The position numbers and the translations under genes were made by a program. A DNA stretch of 64,000 nt, from the NCBI GenBank assembly GCA_024654525.1, contig JANLHI010000031.1, positions 1 to 64,000 of the forward strand, given 5' to 3'. Under the pieces are notes generated by a model. It was not told the DNA's origin. It did not search any database and worked only from the letters and a program-made list of their open reading frames with translations. Source of the stretch: Patescibacteria group bacterium (GTDB lineage Bacteria > Patescibacteria > Paceibacteria > UBA6257 > 2-01-FULL-56-20). The number at the start of each line of letters is the position of its first letter. Position 1 is the first letter of the stretch. Shown one piece after another: positions 13,543 to 22,243 of this stretch.

Positions 13543-15537
13543 ATGAAGATTTCATACAACTGGCTCCAAACATACTTCAAAAAAGAGAGTCTCCCGTCTC
13601 CGGAGAAGCTTGCGGAGCTTTTTACGTTTCATTTTTCGGAAGTAGAAGGAATGGAGAAAATCGGTGGAGATACGGTGTTTGATATACACGTGCTTCCTGA
13701 CCGCGCATGTTACGCCCTTTCGCACCGAGGGGTGGCGCGGGAAGTGAGCGCAATACTCGACATTCCGCTCAAAAAAATAGATGTCGCGTCTATCAATGAA
13801 GCGGAATCGCTTGACCCGGATATTGGCATTGAGGAGCCGGAACTTTGCACAAAGTTTGTGGCACGGCGGATGGAAAACATTAAAGTAGGGGAATCTCCGC
13901 AGTGGCTTCGTGAGCGGCTTGAGGCAATCGGGCAACGTTCAATCAATAACGTGGTGGATGCGACGAACTATGTGATGTTCGACATCGGGAGGCCGCTCCA
14001 CGCGTTTGATGCCGATAAAATAAAAGGGAAGCTTGTCGTGCGTTCTGCGAAGCATGGGGATGTGGTAGTAACGCTCGACGATAAACGCGTGGCATTGAGC
14101 AAAGGAGAGTTGGTGATGGCGGATGATGAAGGGCCGGTGGGACTTGCGGGAATTAAAGGTGGCAAACGAACGGAGGTGGATGTGAATACGAAAAATCTTA
14201 CACTTGAGGCGGCGAATTGGAGTCCGATATACATCCGCAGGACGGCAATTTCCTCAGGAATTCGCACCGAGGCATCAAAGCGTTTTGAAAACAAAATATC
14301 TCCACTTTTGGGGGAGGAGGGGATTGACCGGGTGACGCGGTTGATTGCGGAAATTGCTTCCACACCGGAAATGAAAATCGGGAAACGGATTGCGGTGTCC
14401 TTTGAAAAAACTGTGCAAAAAAATATCACTGTAACCGCGGACGAGGTTGCGCAAAGACTCGGCGTCCCTGTTTCGGAGGATATAATCATTGACTCATTGC
14501 GCCGTTTGGGAATTTCTAGCGAGAAAAATAGAGGCGAGATTCGTGCGTATATTCCCGATGACCGGCTTGACCTTGAAATTCCCGAAGACATTGCCGAGGA
14601 AGTGGGGCGAATCATCGGGTACGACAAAGTGCCGCTGGTACTGCCACCGAAAACGGGTGCGCCGCTCGCCATTCCGAAGTCTTTCTATTGGGAATGGAAA
14701 ATTCGGGAATTTTTGGTGAGTGAGGGATTCTCTGAAGTGATGACATCTTCGTTTGCGAACACGGGGGAAGTGGCGATCGAAAAACCGCTTGCGGAAGATA
14801 AAAAATATGCGCGTTCAGAATTGCGTGGCTCGTTTGCCGTGGCGCTTGAGATGAATGCGCGGAACGCGCCACTCTTTGGTGGCGATGAAGTAAGAATGTT
14901 TGAAATAGGGAAAGTGTTTTCTGCCGCCTCCGCTACCTCCTTCGCGCAAAGCTACGGAAGGTCAAAGAAAGCTATGGCGAGCCAAGGGGGGGAGCGTGCC
15001 TCGCTTGCAATTGGATATGCGGGACCGAAATCCCGACGCCCTGCCGGGGTCGGGGTCCCGACCGGAGCGTCGGGAAATAAAGGAGTAGATATCGTGGGAG
15101 ATGTGATAAAAAAACTCTCGTCTGCCCTCGGCGCAGAATTCAAAGGTGAAACAAAGGAGGGTGTGTTTGAATGTGATCTCGATACAGTGACTGAAAAGTT
15201 ATTTGAGCCAAAAAGTTGGGACTTTTCGCCGCTTGCTATCAGCTATGCGCTATTTAAGCCGTTCTCATCGTATCCATTCATCGTCCGCGACGTGGCGCTG
15301 TTTGTACCTGCGGGGACAAAGCCGGAAGATGTACTGGATTGTATTCGTAAGGAAGCGGGGGAGCTTGCGGTACGGTCATGGAAATTCGACGAGTTTGAAA
15401 AAGGCGGGAAGCAATCGTTTGCCTTCCGTATCGTTTTCCAGTCATTCGAAAAAACCCTGACCGACGTGGAGGCGAATGCGGTGATGGAAAATATTTATGT
15501 GGTGTTGAAAAAAGAGTTTCATGCTGAAATCCGGTAG
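13543..15537 (+). CDS. pheT: phenylalanyl-tRNA synthetase beta subunit lacking the OB domain
   Basis: 664 aa against about 800 in most bacteria. B1 begins KISYNWLQTYF; VFDIHVLPDRACYALSHRGVARE follows directly near residue 45, so the B2 (OB/EMAP) domain is missing. The B3/B4 editing region (NVVDATNYVMFDIGRPLHAFDADKI), B5 (RLGVPVSEDIIIDSLRRLG, DIAEEVGRIIGYDKV) and a C-terminal ferredoxin-like anticodon-binding domain (SSYPFIVRDVALFVP) are present. Two stretches around residues 460-515 are encoded by palindromic repeats and have no counterpart in the family. Followed by a palindromic repeat at 15563. Confidence 0.95.
   Translation: MKISYNWLQTYFKKESLPSPEKLAELFTFHFSEVEGMEKIGGDTVFDIHVLPDRACYALSHRGVAREVSAILDIPLKKIDVASINEAESLDPDIGIEEPELCTKFVARRMENIKVGESPQWLRERLEAIGQRSINNVVDATNYVMFDIGRPLHAFDADKIKGKLVVRSAKHGDVVVTLDDKRVALSKGELVMADDEGPVGLAGIKGGKRTEVDVNTKNLTLEAANWSPIYIRRTAISSGIRTEASKRFENKISPLLGEEGIDRVTRLIAEIASTPEMKIGKRIAVSFEKTVQKNITVTADEVAQRLGVPVSEDIIIDSLRRLGISSEKNRGEIRAYIPDDRLDLEIPEDIAEEVGRIIGYDKVPLVLPPKTGAPLAIPKSFYWEWKIREFLVSEGFSEVMTSSFANTGEVAIEKPLAEDKKYARSELRGSFAVALEMNARNAPLFGGDEVRMFEIGKVFSAASATSFAQSYGRSKKAMASQGGERASLAIGYAGPKSRRPAGVGVPTGASGNKGVDIVGDVIKKLSSALGAEFKGETKEGVFECDLDTVTEKLFEPKSWDFSPLAISYALFKPFSSYPFIVRDVALFVPAGTKPEDVLDCIRKEAGELAVRSWKFDEFEKGGKQSFAFRIVFQSFEKTLTDVEANAVMENIYVVLKKEFHAEIR
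14922..14995 (+). repeat. palindromic repeat translated within pheT, copy 1
   Basis: Encodes the low-complexity stretch SAASATSFAQSYGRSK and following KAMASQGGE. The DNA has CCTCCTTCG ... CGGAAGG arms around CGCAAAGCTA, then AAAGCTATGGCGAGCC. It has the look of a dispersed palindromic repeat and is in frame. Confidence 0.55.
15031..15075 (+). repeat. nested perfect palindrome translated within pheT, copy 2
   Basis: TCCCGACGC (15031-15039) pairs with GCGTCGGGA (15067-15075), and GGTCGGG (15048-15054) with CCCGACC (15057-15063). It encodes SRRPAGVGVPTGASG in frame. Confidence 0.7.
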
Positions 15538-15562
15538 CACAGCCGTTTCACGGTTTTTATGG

Positions 15563-15602
15563 AACTGCAGTTATAAAACCTATCGGTTTTATAACCGCAG
15601 TT
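15563..15602. repeat. dispersed palindrome after pheT
   Basis: AACTGCAGTTATAAAACC, TAT, then the complementary arm to 15602. It is nearly identical to the palindrome at 43106-43145. It may end pheT transcription, although the T-run is weak. A further GTCGGG ... CCCCGAC hairpin follows at about 15612-15638. Confidence 0.6.
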
Positions 15603-15716
15603 TGGGGTAGTCGGGAAAATAAAAAGCCCCGACATTGCGCCGGCGCTTTCTTATGTTGGTGTGTTCGCTTTTTCCTGCAAACTCCTATGGGTGATTGAGT
15701 GTTGAGGTAAATGGTC

Positions 15717-16028
15717 CTAGTGTCCTCCTGTAGAGAAACACACGTTTGTGCGAGTAAGTTTTTTGTTTTCCTTTTGTAGTCGCTCTATCTCCTGGCTCAT
15801 CTCGAGCAGTTTCTCCCGCAATACGCCGATGTAGATTTGGGCTACTTCATTATCCCCGACTGTCCCGAACGAAACGATGCAGTTGGAAATAGATTTGACC
15901 GCTCCGAGTGCATCCATGGTTTTGGCGCCTGTTTCGGCCGCTCGCAGTCCCGCTATTCTGGCTACGTCTGTTTCCATGAGTGCACCTTGCTTTTCCATCA
16001 GCTCTTTCTGGAGTTCATTCGCTTTCAT
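15717..16028 (-). CDS. small coiled-coil protein of unknown function
   Basis: 103 aa starting MKANELQKELMEKQG at an ATG preceded by AAGGAAC. A longer reading frame exists upstream, but this start has the ribosome site and the promoter at 16078-16105. The middle (GAVKSISNCIVSFGTVGDNEVAQIYIGVL) may be globular; residues 75-95 (REKLLEMSQEIERLQKENKKL) are a heptad-like coiled coil. No family recognised. It is a stand-alone gene, convergent with pheT. Confidence 0.6.
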   Translation of the reverse strand: MKANELQKELMEKQGALMETDVARIAGLRAAETGAKTMDALGAVKSISNCIVSFGTVGDNEVAQIYIGVLREKLLEMSQEIERLQKENKKLTRTNVCFSTGGH

Positions 16029-16077
16029 AGTTCCTTTTCTCGCCCATCTTTGTTGATTTATCGAATGGGCTGGTTTC

Positions 16078-16105
16078 AGAATAAAGTATGCGATGTCGGT
16101 GTCAA
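16078..16105 (-). promoter_or_regulatory. sigma70-type promoter of the coiled-coil gene
   Basis: On the minus strand TTGACA (16105-16100), 16 bp spacer, TATTCT (16083-16078), about 50 nt before the ATG at 16028. The remaining 16106-16321 region has only a short GGGTTCGTGAACCC palindrome near 16199-16213. Confidence 0.6.
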
Positions 16106-16321
16106 CCTTTTGGTTCCGCTCAAGGTTGATGTTGAAAATTGCCGAATATATCAAGGAAAAACAAAATGCCGCAACGGGACTGTCTAACCTTTTCCTTGCG
16201 GGTTCGTGAACCCTTAATAAAAAATCTATGGCAACACATAAAAATTCGTTAATGTGCTGTTATGAGGTTGTTGCAAGCAAGATAGGTGTTAAATGTGCGA
16301 ATGTGTAATGGTGGGTGTATT

Positions 16322-17797
16322 ATGGTGGTAATGAAATTCGAGATTCCGAAGGAGGTAAAAGAAGTTGCCAAAACGCTCACGGGCGCGGGATTTGAGGCAT
16401 ACCTTGTGGGCGGATGTGTACGGGATTTATTACTTAAGAAAGAACCGAAAGATTGGGATATTGCGACAAACGCCACGCCACAGGAAGTGCAGAAATTATT
16501 CGAAGATAGTGTGTATGAAAACACGTTTGGGACTGTGGGTGTGAAAACCGATTCAGAGGATCCACGGATAAAAATTGTGGAGGTAACCACCTATCGCATT
16601 GAAGGGAAATATACCGATATGCGGCATCCGGACGAAGTGAAGTTTGCAAAAACCATTGAAGAAGATTTGAGTCGCCGCGATTTTACGATCAATGCACTTG
16701 CTTTGAGTACGGTCGAAGGAATGGCGGCGAAAATAGTTGATCCTTTCCATGGGCAGGAAGATTTGAAAAATGGAATCATTCGCACTGTTGGCGACCCTAC
16801 GGAAAGATTTAACGAAGATGCATTACGGCTCATGCGCGCGGTGCGTCTTGCGGTAGAACTTGGATTTGCGATTGACTCTGTAACGCGGAACGCAATTGCG
16901 ATGCAGTCAGAATCCCTCGCGATGATTGCACGGGAACGTGTGCGCGATGAGTTTATAAAAATTATTGAAGCGATGGATGCGGCAAAAGGAATTCTTCTTC
17001 TCGAGGACACGGGACTGTTGCGGCACATTATGCCGGAGCTCCGCGAGGGTATACGTGTTTCACAAAATAAGCATCACATTTATGAGGTGTTTGAGCATCA
17101 TGTACGTTCGCTTGATTACACTGCGAAGCATGGGTACTCGCTTCATGTGCGCATTGCGGCATTGCTTCATGATTTAGGAAAACCGAAGACGAAGGGAGGG
17201 AATGGGCTTGATGCAACATTTTACGGACATGAAATTGTCGGCGCGCGTATGGCAATTAAAGCGCTTGAGCGATTGAAATTTTCAAAGGATGTTATTGAAC
17301 AGGTAGGGCATCTTGTTCGCTATCACATGTTTTATTACAACGTGGGAGAGGTATCTCCCGCGGGCGTGCGGCGATTTCTTGCGCGCGTGGGTCCGGAGAC
17401 AGTACCGGATCTCATTAAGCTGCGCGAGGCGGATCGTATTGGTTCCGGCGTCCCCAAGGCGGTGCCTTATAAATTGCGTCATTTCCTTTTTATGATTGAG
17501 AAAGTGAAGCGCGATCCGGTGTCGCCAAAGATGGTGGTGATGAAGGGGGATGAAGTGATGCGTATCCTCAATATTCCTCCGAGTCCGCGTGTAGGATGGA
17601 TTTTGAACTCGCTTCTTGAAGAAGTGCTTGATGAGCCGAAGCGAAATAAAAAAGACTATTTTGAAAATCGTGTGAAGGAGCTTGGACTATTGAGCGATGA
17701 GAGTCTTAAAAAATTAGCCGAACAGGCGCGACATGCGAAGAACGAGTTTGAGGGTGGTGTTGAGAAGGATATGAAAAATAAGTATCATGTAAGCTAG
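16322..17797 (+). CDS. cca: CCA-adding tRNA nucleotidyltransferase with HD domain
   Basis: About 491 aa. Class II polymerase-beta head: LVGGCVRDLLL (flexible loop GGxVRD) and KDWDIATNA with the catalytic DxD, then TTYRIEGKYTD and RRDFTINALAL, followed by the RNA-binding neck (DPTERFNEDALRLMRAVRLAVELGF). An HD-type domain follows (HVRIAALLHDLGKP, GHEIVGARMA). Four of the five tRNA genes in the window do not encode CCA, so this enzyme is essential here. The start at 16322 has GGTGGG 7 nt upstream; an in-frame ATG at 16331 is the alternative. Confidence 0.93.
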   Translation: MVVMKFEIPKEVKEVAKTLTGAGFEAYLVGGCVRDLLLKKEPKDWDIATNATPQEVQKLFEDSVYENTFGTVGVKTDSEDPRIKIVEVTTYRIEGKYTDMRHPDEVKFAKTIEEDLSRRDFTINALALSTVEGMAAKIVDPFHGQEDLKNGIIRTVGDPTERFNEDALRLMRAVRLAVELGFAIDSVTRNAIAMQSESLAMIARERVRDEFIKIIEAMDAAKGILLLEDTGLLRHIMPELREGIRVSQNKHHIYEVFEHHVRSLDYTAKHGYSLHVRIAALLHDLGKPKTKGGNGLDATFYGHEIVGARMAIKALERLKFSKDVIEQVGHLVRYHMFYYNVGEVSPAGVRRFLARVGPETVPDLIKLREADRIGSGVPKAVPYKLRHFLFMIEKVKRDPVSPKMVVMKGDEVMRILNIPPSPRVGWILNSLLEEVLDEPKRNKKDYFENRVKELGLLSDESLKKLAEQARHAKNEFEGGVEKDMKNKYHVS

Positions 17798-17829
17798 TAG
17801 CTGGCTACTAGATACTAGTTACTGGTGTT

Positions 17830-18294
17830 ATGAAATTCATTATTCGATTTTTCGATAAACTTGAAGACAAAGTGCGTGGGAAATTTAGCCACTATCCCAT
17901 TCTTTACGCCGTGGTGGGAGGAGTGGGAACCGTGCTTTTCTGGCGTGGCGTGTGGCATACTGCCGATTTTTTTTCGGCGCAATATTTTTATCCCGCAGTA
18001 ACGGATGCGGATGCCGCGTTAGGGACAATAAGCTCCCCCCTTTTTTGGGACGGATTTTTATCTCTTATAGTGGGAATCTTAATACTTCTTGTGACAGGGT
18101 TGTTTGTGGCGAGCTTTATCGGGGAGCATATTATTATTTCCGGTCTTCGTCATGAAAAGAAAGTTGCAGAGAAAACCGAAGCTGAAGTGATAGAGGAAGA
18201 AAGTATTATGAGGCGCGTACATCAGGAGCTTCACGTGATAGGAGAGCGTTTGGAAAAAATCGAGAGTAGCATGAGAATTAAGAAAAAAAAGTAG
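17830..18294 (+). CDS. small membrane protein with a C-terminal helix
   Basis: 154 aa. N-terminal amphipathic segment (FDKLEDKVRGKFSHYP), two predicted transmembrane helices near residues 24-44 and 75-98, then a charged helical tail (EKTEAEVIEEESIMRRVHQELHVIGERLEKIESS) ending in KIKKKK-like lysines. The tail could form a coiled coil in the cytoplasm. It lies 32 nt after cca. No family recognised. Confidence 0.6.
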   Translation: MKFIIRFFDKLEDKVRGKFSHYPILYAVVGGVGTVLFWRGVWHTADFFSAQYFYPAVTDADAALGTISSPLFWDGFLSLIVGILILLVTGLFVASFIGEHIIISGLRHEKKVAEKTEAEVIEEESIMRRVHQELHVIGERLEKIESSMRIKKKK

Positions 18295-18433
18295 AGAGCA
18301 CCTTGCTGTTTGTAGCTTTGCTTTCTAATTTTTATTTTCTGCGGTAAGCTGGGAAAGTTATGTGCGTGGGGCGTATCCTGACGGGATAAAATTGAAGTAG
18401 GAATTGATATCCGCTGTGTTTTTGCGGGTGAAA

Positions 18434-18504
18434 CGGGGTGTAGTATAGTGGTAGTACGCGGGCTTCGGGAGTCCGTAGTCTGGGTTCGATTCCCAGCACC
18501 CCGA
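18434..18504 (+). tRNA. tRNA-Pro (CGG)
   Basis: CGGGGTG/CACCCCG acceptor, anticodon stem CGGGC/GTCCG with loop TTCGGGA (anticodon CGG), T-arm CTGGG TTCGATT CCCAG, discriminator A, no CCA. The preceding 18295-18433 gap holds no gene; a TAAAAT near 18386 is a possible -10. Confidence 0.92.
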
Positions 18505-18505
18505 C

Positions 18506-18644
18506 AAAATGAGCGGAGCGAATTCTAGAGGGTGTGGAATCGAACGGGAAAGGGGTCGGGAAAACGGGAGTTTTCCCGTAGCGGAAATATTAAAACCGCT
18601 GGGTTTTAAGGAGTGTAGCGACGTTCGATTCCCAGCACCCCGAC
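18506..18644 (+). repeat. hairpin element bounded by tRNA-Pro 3'-end copies
   Basis: The last 22 bases (18623-18644) are identical to the tRNA-Pro 3' end (18484-18505). GGAATCGAAC at 18536-18545 is the reverse complement of part of the T-arm. Core between: AGGGGTCGGGAAAACGG, GAGTTTTCCCGTAGCGG, AAATATTAAAACCG, TGGGTTTTAAGGAG, TAGCGACG. This is the same family as at 11067 and 37619 and nearly identical to the inverted copy at 37082. CATTAGAA follows. A separate GTCCCGCGGAGGCGGGAC palindrome lies just downstream near 18699-18716. Confidence 0.8.
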
Positions 18645-18748
18645 ATTAGAAGCTCTTATTGAGCGTGCGCGAGATTAGAGATTCTTATGTCCCGTCGAAG
18701 TCCCGCGGAGGCGGGACGGAGGAGGACAAAAGTGATATAAAGAGAACT

Positions 18749-19000
18749 ATGCCTCACATAATCATTTACACAAAAACCGGTTGTCCATGGTGTATTGAGG
18801 CACTCGCATTTTTGAATGAGAAAAAAGTTTCCTATGAAGAGAGGGAGGTACGTGGGAATGAAGTGTACTTTAAAGAGTTAACCGATAAGAGTGGACAAAC
18901 AAAAACACCCACGCTTGACGTGGACGGCGAGATTCTTGCAGACACCGATGCGCCCGCGATAGAGGCGTTTTTGAAGAAGAAGGGAATTCTCGCCGAATAA
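18749..19000 (+). CDS. glutaredoxin-like protein
   Basis: 83 aa thioredoxin-fold protein with an active site GCPWC at residues 11-15 preceded by IIIYTKT, a cis-proline region KTPTLDVDG and a C-terminal AIEAFLKKKG helix. Length and order match NrdH/glutaredoxin-type thiol-disulfide carriers. The ATG at 18749 was chosen because upstream codons translate a palindromic repeat. It ends 3 nt before the HAD gene, so the two are cotranscribed. Confidence 0.85.
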   Translation: MPHIIIYTKTGCPWCIEALAFLNEKKVSYEEREVRGNEVYFKELTDKSGQTKTPTLDVDGEILADTDAPAIEAFLKKKGILAE

Positions 19001-19003
19001 TAT

Positions 19004-19423
19004 ATGGCGATGTATCGCATGAGAAAAATTTGGTTTCCTCGTACGCCGATCGCGGTGGATTTTGACGGTGTGATTCATGCATACCGCAAGGGATTTTTAG
19101 ACGGAAGCGTGTATGACACACCGACGCCGGGCGTAGGTTCGGCGATGGCGCGGCTTCGAAAAAAATATTATGTAGTTGTTTATTCGGCGCGGACGCGAAG
19201 CCGCGTGGGGTGTATTGCGGTAACGGCGTATCTCAAAAAGCATCGTATTCCTTTTGATGAAGTGGTGGGATACAAGCCGCCCGCAAAATTTTATATTGAC
19301 GACCGTGCAATACGGTTCAAAAATTGGCAACAAACGCTTCAGGAACTTGAACGGTTTGAGAAGGAGCTTGGCGGTCGCCCGCAAAGTGCAGCCGCGAAAG
19401 AAAGCCCCATGCCGCGGCAGTAA
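19004..19423 (+). CDS. HAD-like hydrolase
   Basis: 139 aa with AVDFDGVIH at residues 17-25 (DxDG nucleophile motif of the haloacid dehalogenase superfamily), YSARTRS as the motif II serine region and FYIDDRAIRF as the acidic motif IV. There is no cap domain. Related short HAD proteins act as phosphatases on unknown substrates. The C-terminal 20 residues (GGRPQSAAAKESPMPRQ) look like a non-conserved tail. Starts 3 nt after the glutaredoxin gene. Confidence 0.75.
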   Translation: MAMYRMRKIWFPRTPIAVDFDGVIHAYRKGFLDGSVYDTPTPGVGSAMARLRKKYYVVVYSARTRSRVGCIAVTAYLKKHRIPFDEVVGYKPPAKFYIDDRAIRFKNWQQTLQELERFEKELGGRPQSAAAKESPMPRQ

Positions 19424-19603
19424 AAAATGCGGAAATAATAATAAGCGGTTGGAGTCCGTGGGTATGGTGAGGCAATAGTGTGTTCATGGGGATAATTGTG
19501 CATTTGGATATTATATTATCCAATGGTAATTCAAGTATCTACCACAAGAATCTTGTGAAGTATTTTAAAGAGCGGAGGTACGGATGTTATGTGGATGGCA
19601 CTC

Positions 19604-19631
19604 TTGACAGAGTTTTCGCGTCGCGTACAAT
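19604..19631 (+). promoter_or_regulatory. strong rRNA operon promoter
   Basis: TTGACA at 19604-19609, 16 bp spacer, TACAAT at 19626-19631: the best sigma70-type match seen in the window. Transcription would start near 19638. Confidence 0.8.
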
Positions 19632-19707
19632 ACTACCCACGGATGAGTACTCTGTTAAACCTTTCAGGGAGAAGTGGCTAAGCCACTGGTTTTTGGTGTA
19701 ATTGCCA

Positions 19708-19735
19708 AACCGCTCCCGAAGCGGTTTTTTCTTTC
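19708..19735 (+). terminator. intrinsic terminator or attenuator in the rRNA leader
   Basis: AACCGCT (19708-19714) / AGCGGTT (19720-19726) stem followed by TTTTTTCTTTC. It lies about 70-95 nt after the promoter start and is preceded by a GTGGCTAAGCCAC hairpin. It would give a short leader RNA unless bypassed. Confidence 0.7.
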
Positions 19736-19927
19736 TGCGCCGAATGAGATGATGGCAGATTGAAAATACATTTACTTTGTTTTGCAGAAGCTACGAAAGT
19801 AATTTTGTAGACAACGCGAGCAAGGCGAGTGCATATCGGGTTCTTGCCTCGCGGATCGCACGCGATGGGCGAGAACATATAAGCAAGTCCACCGTTGTTC
19901 CATGGAATGGAACATGGTGAGATTAAG

Positions 19928-19942
19928 TCAGCATTGGGATGG
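19928..19942 (+). other. 23S processing stem, 5' arm
   Basis: TCAGCATTGGGATGG is perfectly complementary to CCATCCCAATGCTGA at 23591-23605. The two arms would close a 15-bp helix around the whole 23S precursor, the usual RNase III substrate. The leader 19736-19927 holds no gene but contains a GTTCCAT/ATGGAAC palindrome near 19895-19911. Confidence 0.85.
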
Positions 19943-19959
19943 GTGGTAGGCCCAGTATG

Positions 19960-20075
19960 TTCGGGTATCGGATTGCGGATGTCAGATTAAGGATGATACA
20001 TTTCAGATTTTGGATTATTTCCTTTGTCTGATTTTTTAAATTTAATAATTTGATATCTGAAATCCGATATCCGAA
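19960..20075 (+). repeat. CGGATNTCAGAT-type hairpin on the 5' side of 23S
   Basis: TTCGGGTATCGGATT at its left and AATCCGATATCCGAA at its right form long arms. It uses the same words (GATGTCAGATT, ATCTGAAATCCGAT) as the insertions inside the rRNA. Confidence 0.75.
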
Positions 20076-20343
20076 TTTGGGCATAAGGGCGAATGGTGGA
20101 TGCCTAGACATCAAAAGGCGAAGAAGGACGCAGCGTAACGGCGATACGCCTCGGGAAGGTGTGTAGCAACCGATGATCCGAGGATTTCCGAATGGGGAAA
20201 CCTTACTGCGCAAACCGCAGTAGCCGTGCCGTTTATCGGTACGGAGCATACCCGCTGAAGTGAAACATCTCAGTAAGCGGAGGAATAAAGAACAATAGTT
20301 ATTCCCCAAGTAGCGGCGAGCGAAAAGGGAAGAGCCTAAACTT

Positions 20344-20419
20344 ATCAGATGTCGGACTTTGGATGTCAGATTTCAGATTTTTTTATCTGACGTTTGGTTT
20401 CTGAAGTCCGATGTCTGAT
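20344..20419 (+). repeat. 23S insertion 1 (CGGATNTCAGAT family)
   Basis: ATCAGATGTCGGACTT ... AAGTCCGATGTCTGAT arms (14 of 16 complementary) around GGATGTCAGATTTCAGAT and ATCTGACG. It replaces the tip of a helix in domain I. Confidence 0.85.
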
Positions 20420-20445
20420 GAGGGTCATAAGGACAGAACTCTTTT

Positions 20446-20515
20446 CTAGTTTATAACCTATAACTGATACTTTATGACTTCGGTCATTTATTATTGGTTA
20501 TTCGTTATAGGCTAG
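20446..20515 (+). repeat. 23S insertion 2 (TATAACC family)
   Basis: CTAGTTTATAACCTATAAC ... GTTATAGGCTAG hairpin closed by a GACTTCGGTC tetraloop stem. Different words from insertion 1. Confidence 0.8.
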
Positions 20516-20700
20516 TTAGTGGAAAAGTTACAAAATCATCAGTTAGTCGAATTGTGCTGGAAAGCCAAGCCAAAGACGGTGATAGCCCCGTAGACGAAAA
20601 CAGATGATCTTTTTAGTTTTGTTTCTTGAGTACTTCGAGGTCAAACAGCTCCGAAGGAAGTTGCGAGTACTATCTCGTAAGGCTAAATACTTTTGATGAT

Positions 20701-20737
<37 letters not shown>

Positions 20738-20804
20738 TAGGCCGGTAAGGCCGTTGAAATAGAACCTGAAACCATTCGCTTACAAGGAGCAGAAGCACTA
20801 ACGT

Positions 20805-20898
20805 GCGTAGCACACAACTTGAAATTTATAACCTATAATTCAAATAACAATAATTTGTTATTGGTTATTTGGTTTGGGTTATTGGTTGCGTGCTACGC
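20805..20898 (+). repeat. 23S insertion 3 (TATAACC family)
   Basis: GCGTAGCAC (20805-20813) pairs with GTGCTACGC (20890-20898). Inside are TTATAACCTATAATTC and TTGTTATTGGTTATTTGG. It sits where E. coli has the short helix-25 loop before GTCAGCGACTTA. Confidence 0.75.
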
Positions 20899-21545
20899 GC
20901 GCAGTGTAACTGTGTGCCTATTGAAGAATGAGCCAACGACTTATTATATATTGCTTGTCTAACCCCGCTCAGCGGGGGGAGGCACAGGGAAACCGAGTCT
21001 GAATAGGGCGTCGTTCCGCCGCAAGGTGAGACGGTGCAGTATATAATAGACCCGAAGCCGGAAGAGCTTGCCTTGGCCAGGATGAACTTCGGTGAAAACC
21101 GAAGGGAGGTCCGAACCGGTTGGTTGTGCAAAACCTTCGGATGAGCCGAGGTAAGGAGTGAAAAGCTAATCGATTCCGGTAATAGCTGGTTCTCTCCGAA
21201 ATATATTTTCGTATAGCGGTATACGTAGTCCTGGGGGTAGAGCACTGGATGATCTGTAAAGGTCGAAAGACCGACAGATCAATCAAACTCCGAATACCAG
21301 AGGCGCAAGTATACTAGTTAGAATGTGGGGGCTAAGCTCCATGTTCGCGAGGGAAAAAGCCCAGACCGCAAGCTAAGGTCCCAAAATGTATGCTCAGTGT
21401 TAAAGGTAGTTTTCTGCCAGAGACAGATAGTAGGTTGGCTTAGAGGTAGCCATCCTTTAAAGAGTGTGTAACAACTCACTATTCGATGGCAGGGGGCGCC
21501 GAAAATGTACCGGGGCTTAAGCATACTACCGAAGCTGCGGATTGT

Positions 21546-21619
21546 TCAGATGTCGGACTTCGGATGTCAGATTTCAGATTTTTTATCTGACGTCTGGTTT
21601 CTGAAATCCGATATCTGAG
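21546..21619 (+). repeat. 23S insertion 4 (CGGATNTCAGAT family)
   Basis: TCAGATGTCGGACTTCGG ... TGAAATCCGATATCTGA hairpin, very close in sequence to insertion 1. It lies between ACCGAAGCTGCGG and GGTAGGAGAGC of the conserved rRNA. Confidence 0.85.
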
Positions 21620-22243
21620 CAGTGGTAGGAGAGCATTCTCTATGCACTGAAGGTTGACCCGTGAGGGCGACTGGAGCGTAGAGAAGAGAAAATGTTGGCA
21701 TGAGTAGCCACAATCCCAATGAGAAATTGGAACCCCGAAAATCCAAGGTTTCCGTGGCACTGGCAATCAACCACGGGTTAGGCGGCCCTAAGGCAATGGT
21801 GAAAACCGCAGCCGATGGACAGCTGGTTAATATTCCAGCCCAGCCGTATGTGTTAAGTTGGGGGACGGAGGAGATAAGATGATGTGTCTTATTGGTTTGA
21901 CATCCATATCCCGTACCTGTTGCGTCTCACTGTTGTGAGGACGTAGGAGTATGAAGAAAGGAGTGTGGAGTATAGAGCAAGAATTTCTTGGCTCCTACTC
22001 CTTATTCCCATATCCTGCGCCGTCGCAAGAGCGAGGCGTAACAGCGCGGAGTTGGGAACGTCAGGAATTTACCTGGCGAACATTATCGAATTGCCTTCCA
22101 AGAAAAGCCCAATGTATTGCATATGGCTTCCGTACCGTAAACCGACACAGGTGGGTGAGGCGAGAAGCCTAAGGGGAACGAGTGACCTGCCGCTAAGGAA
22201 CTCGGCAAAAAAGCGGCCGTAAGTTAGCAATATGGCCTGCCCT

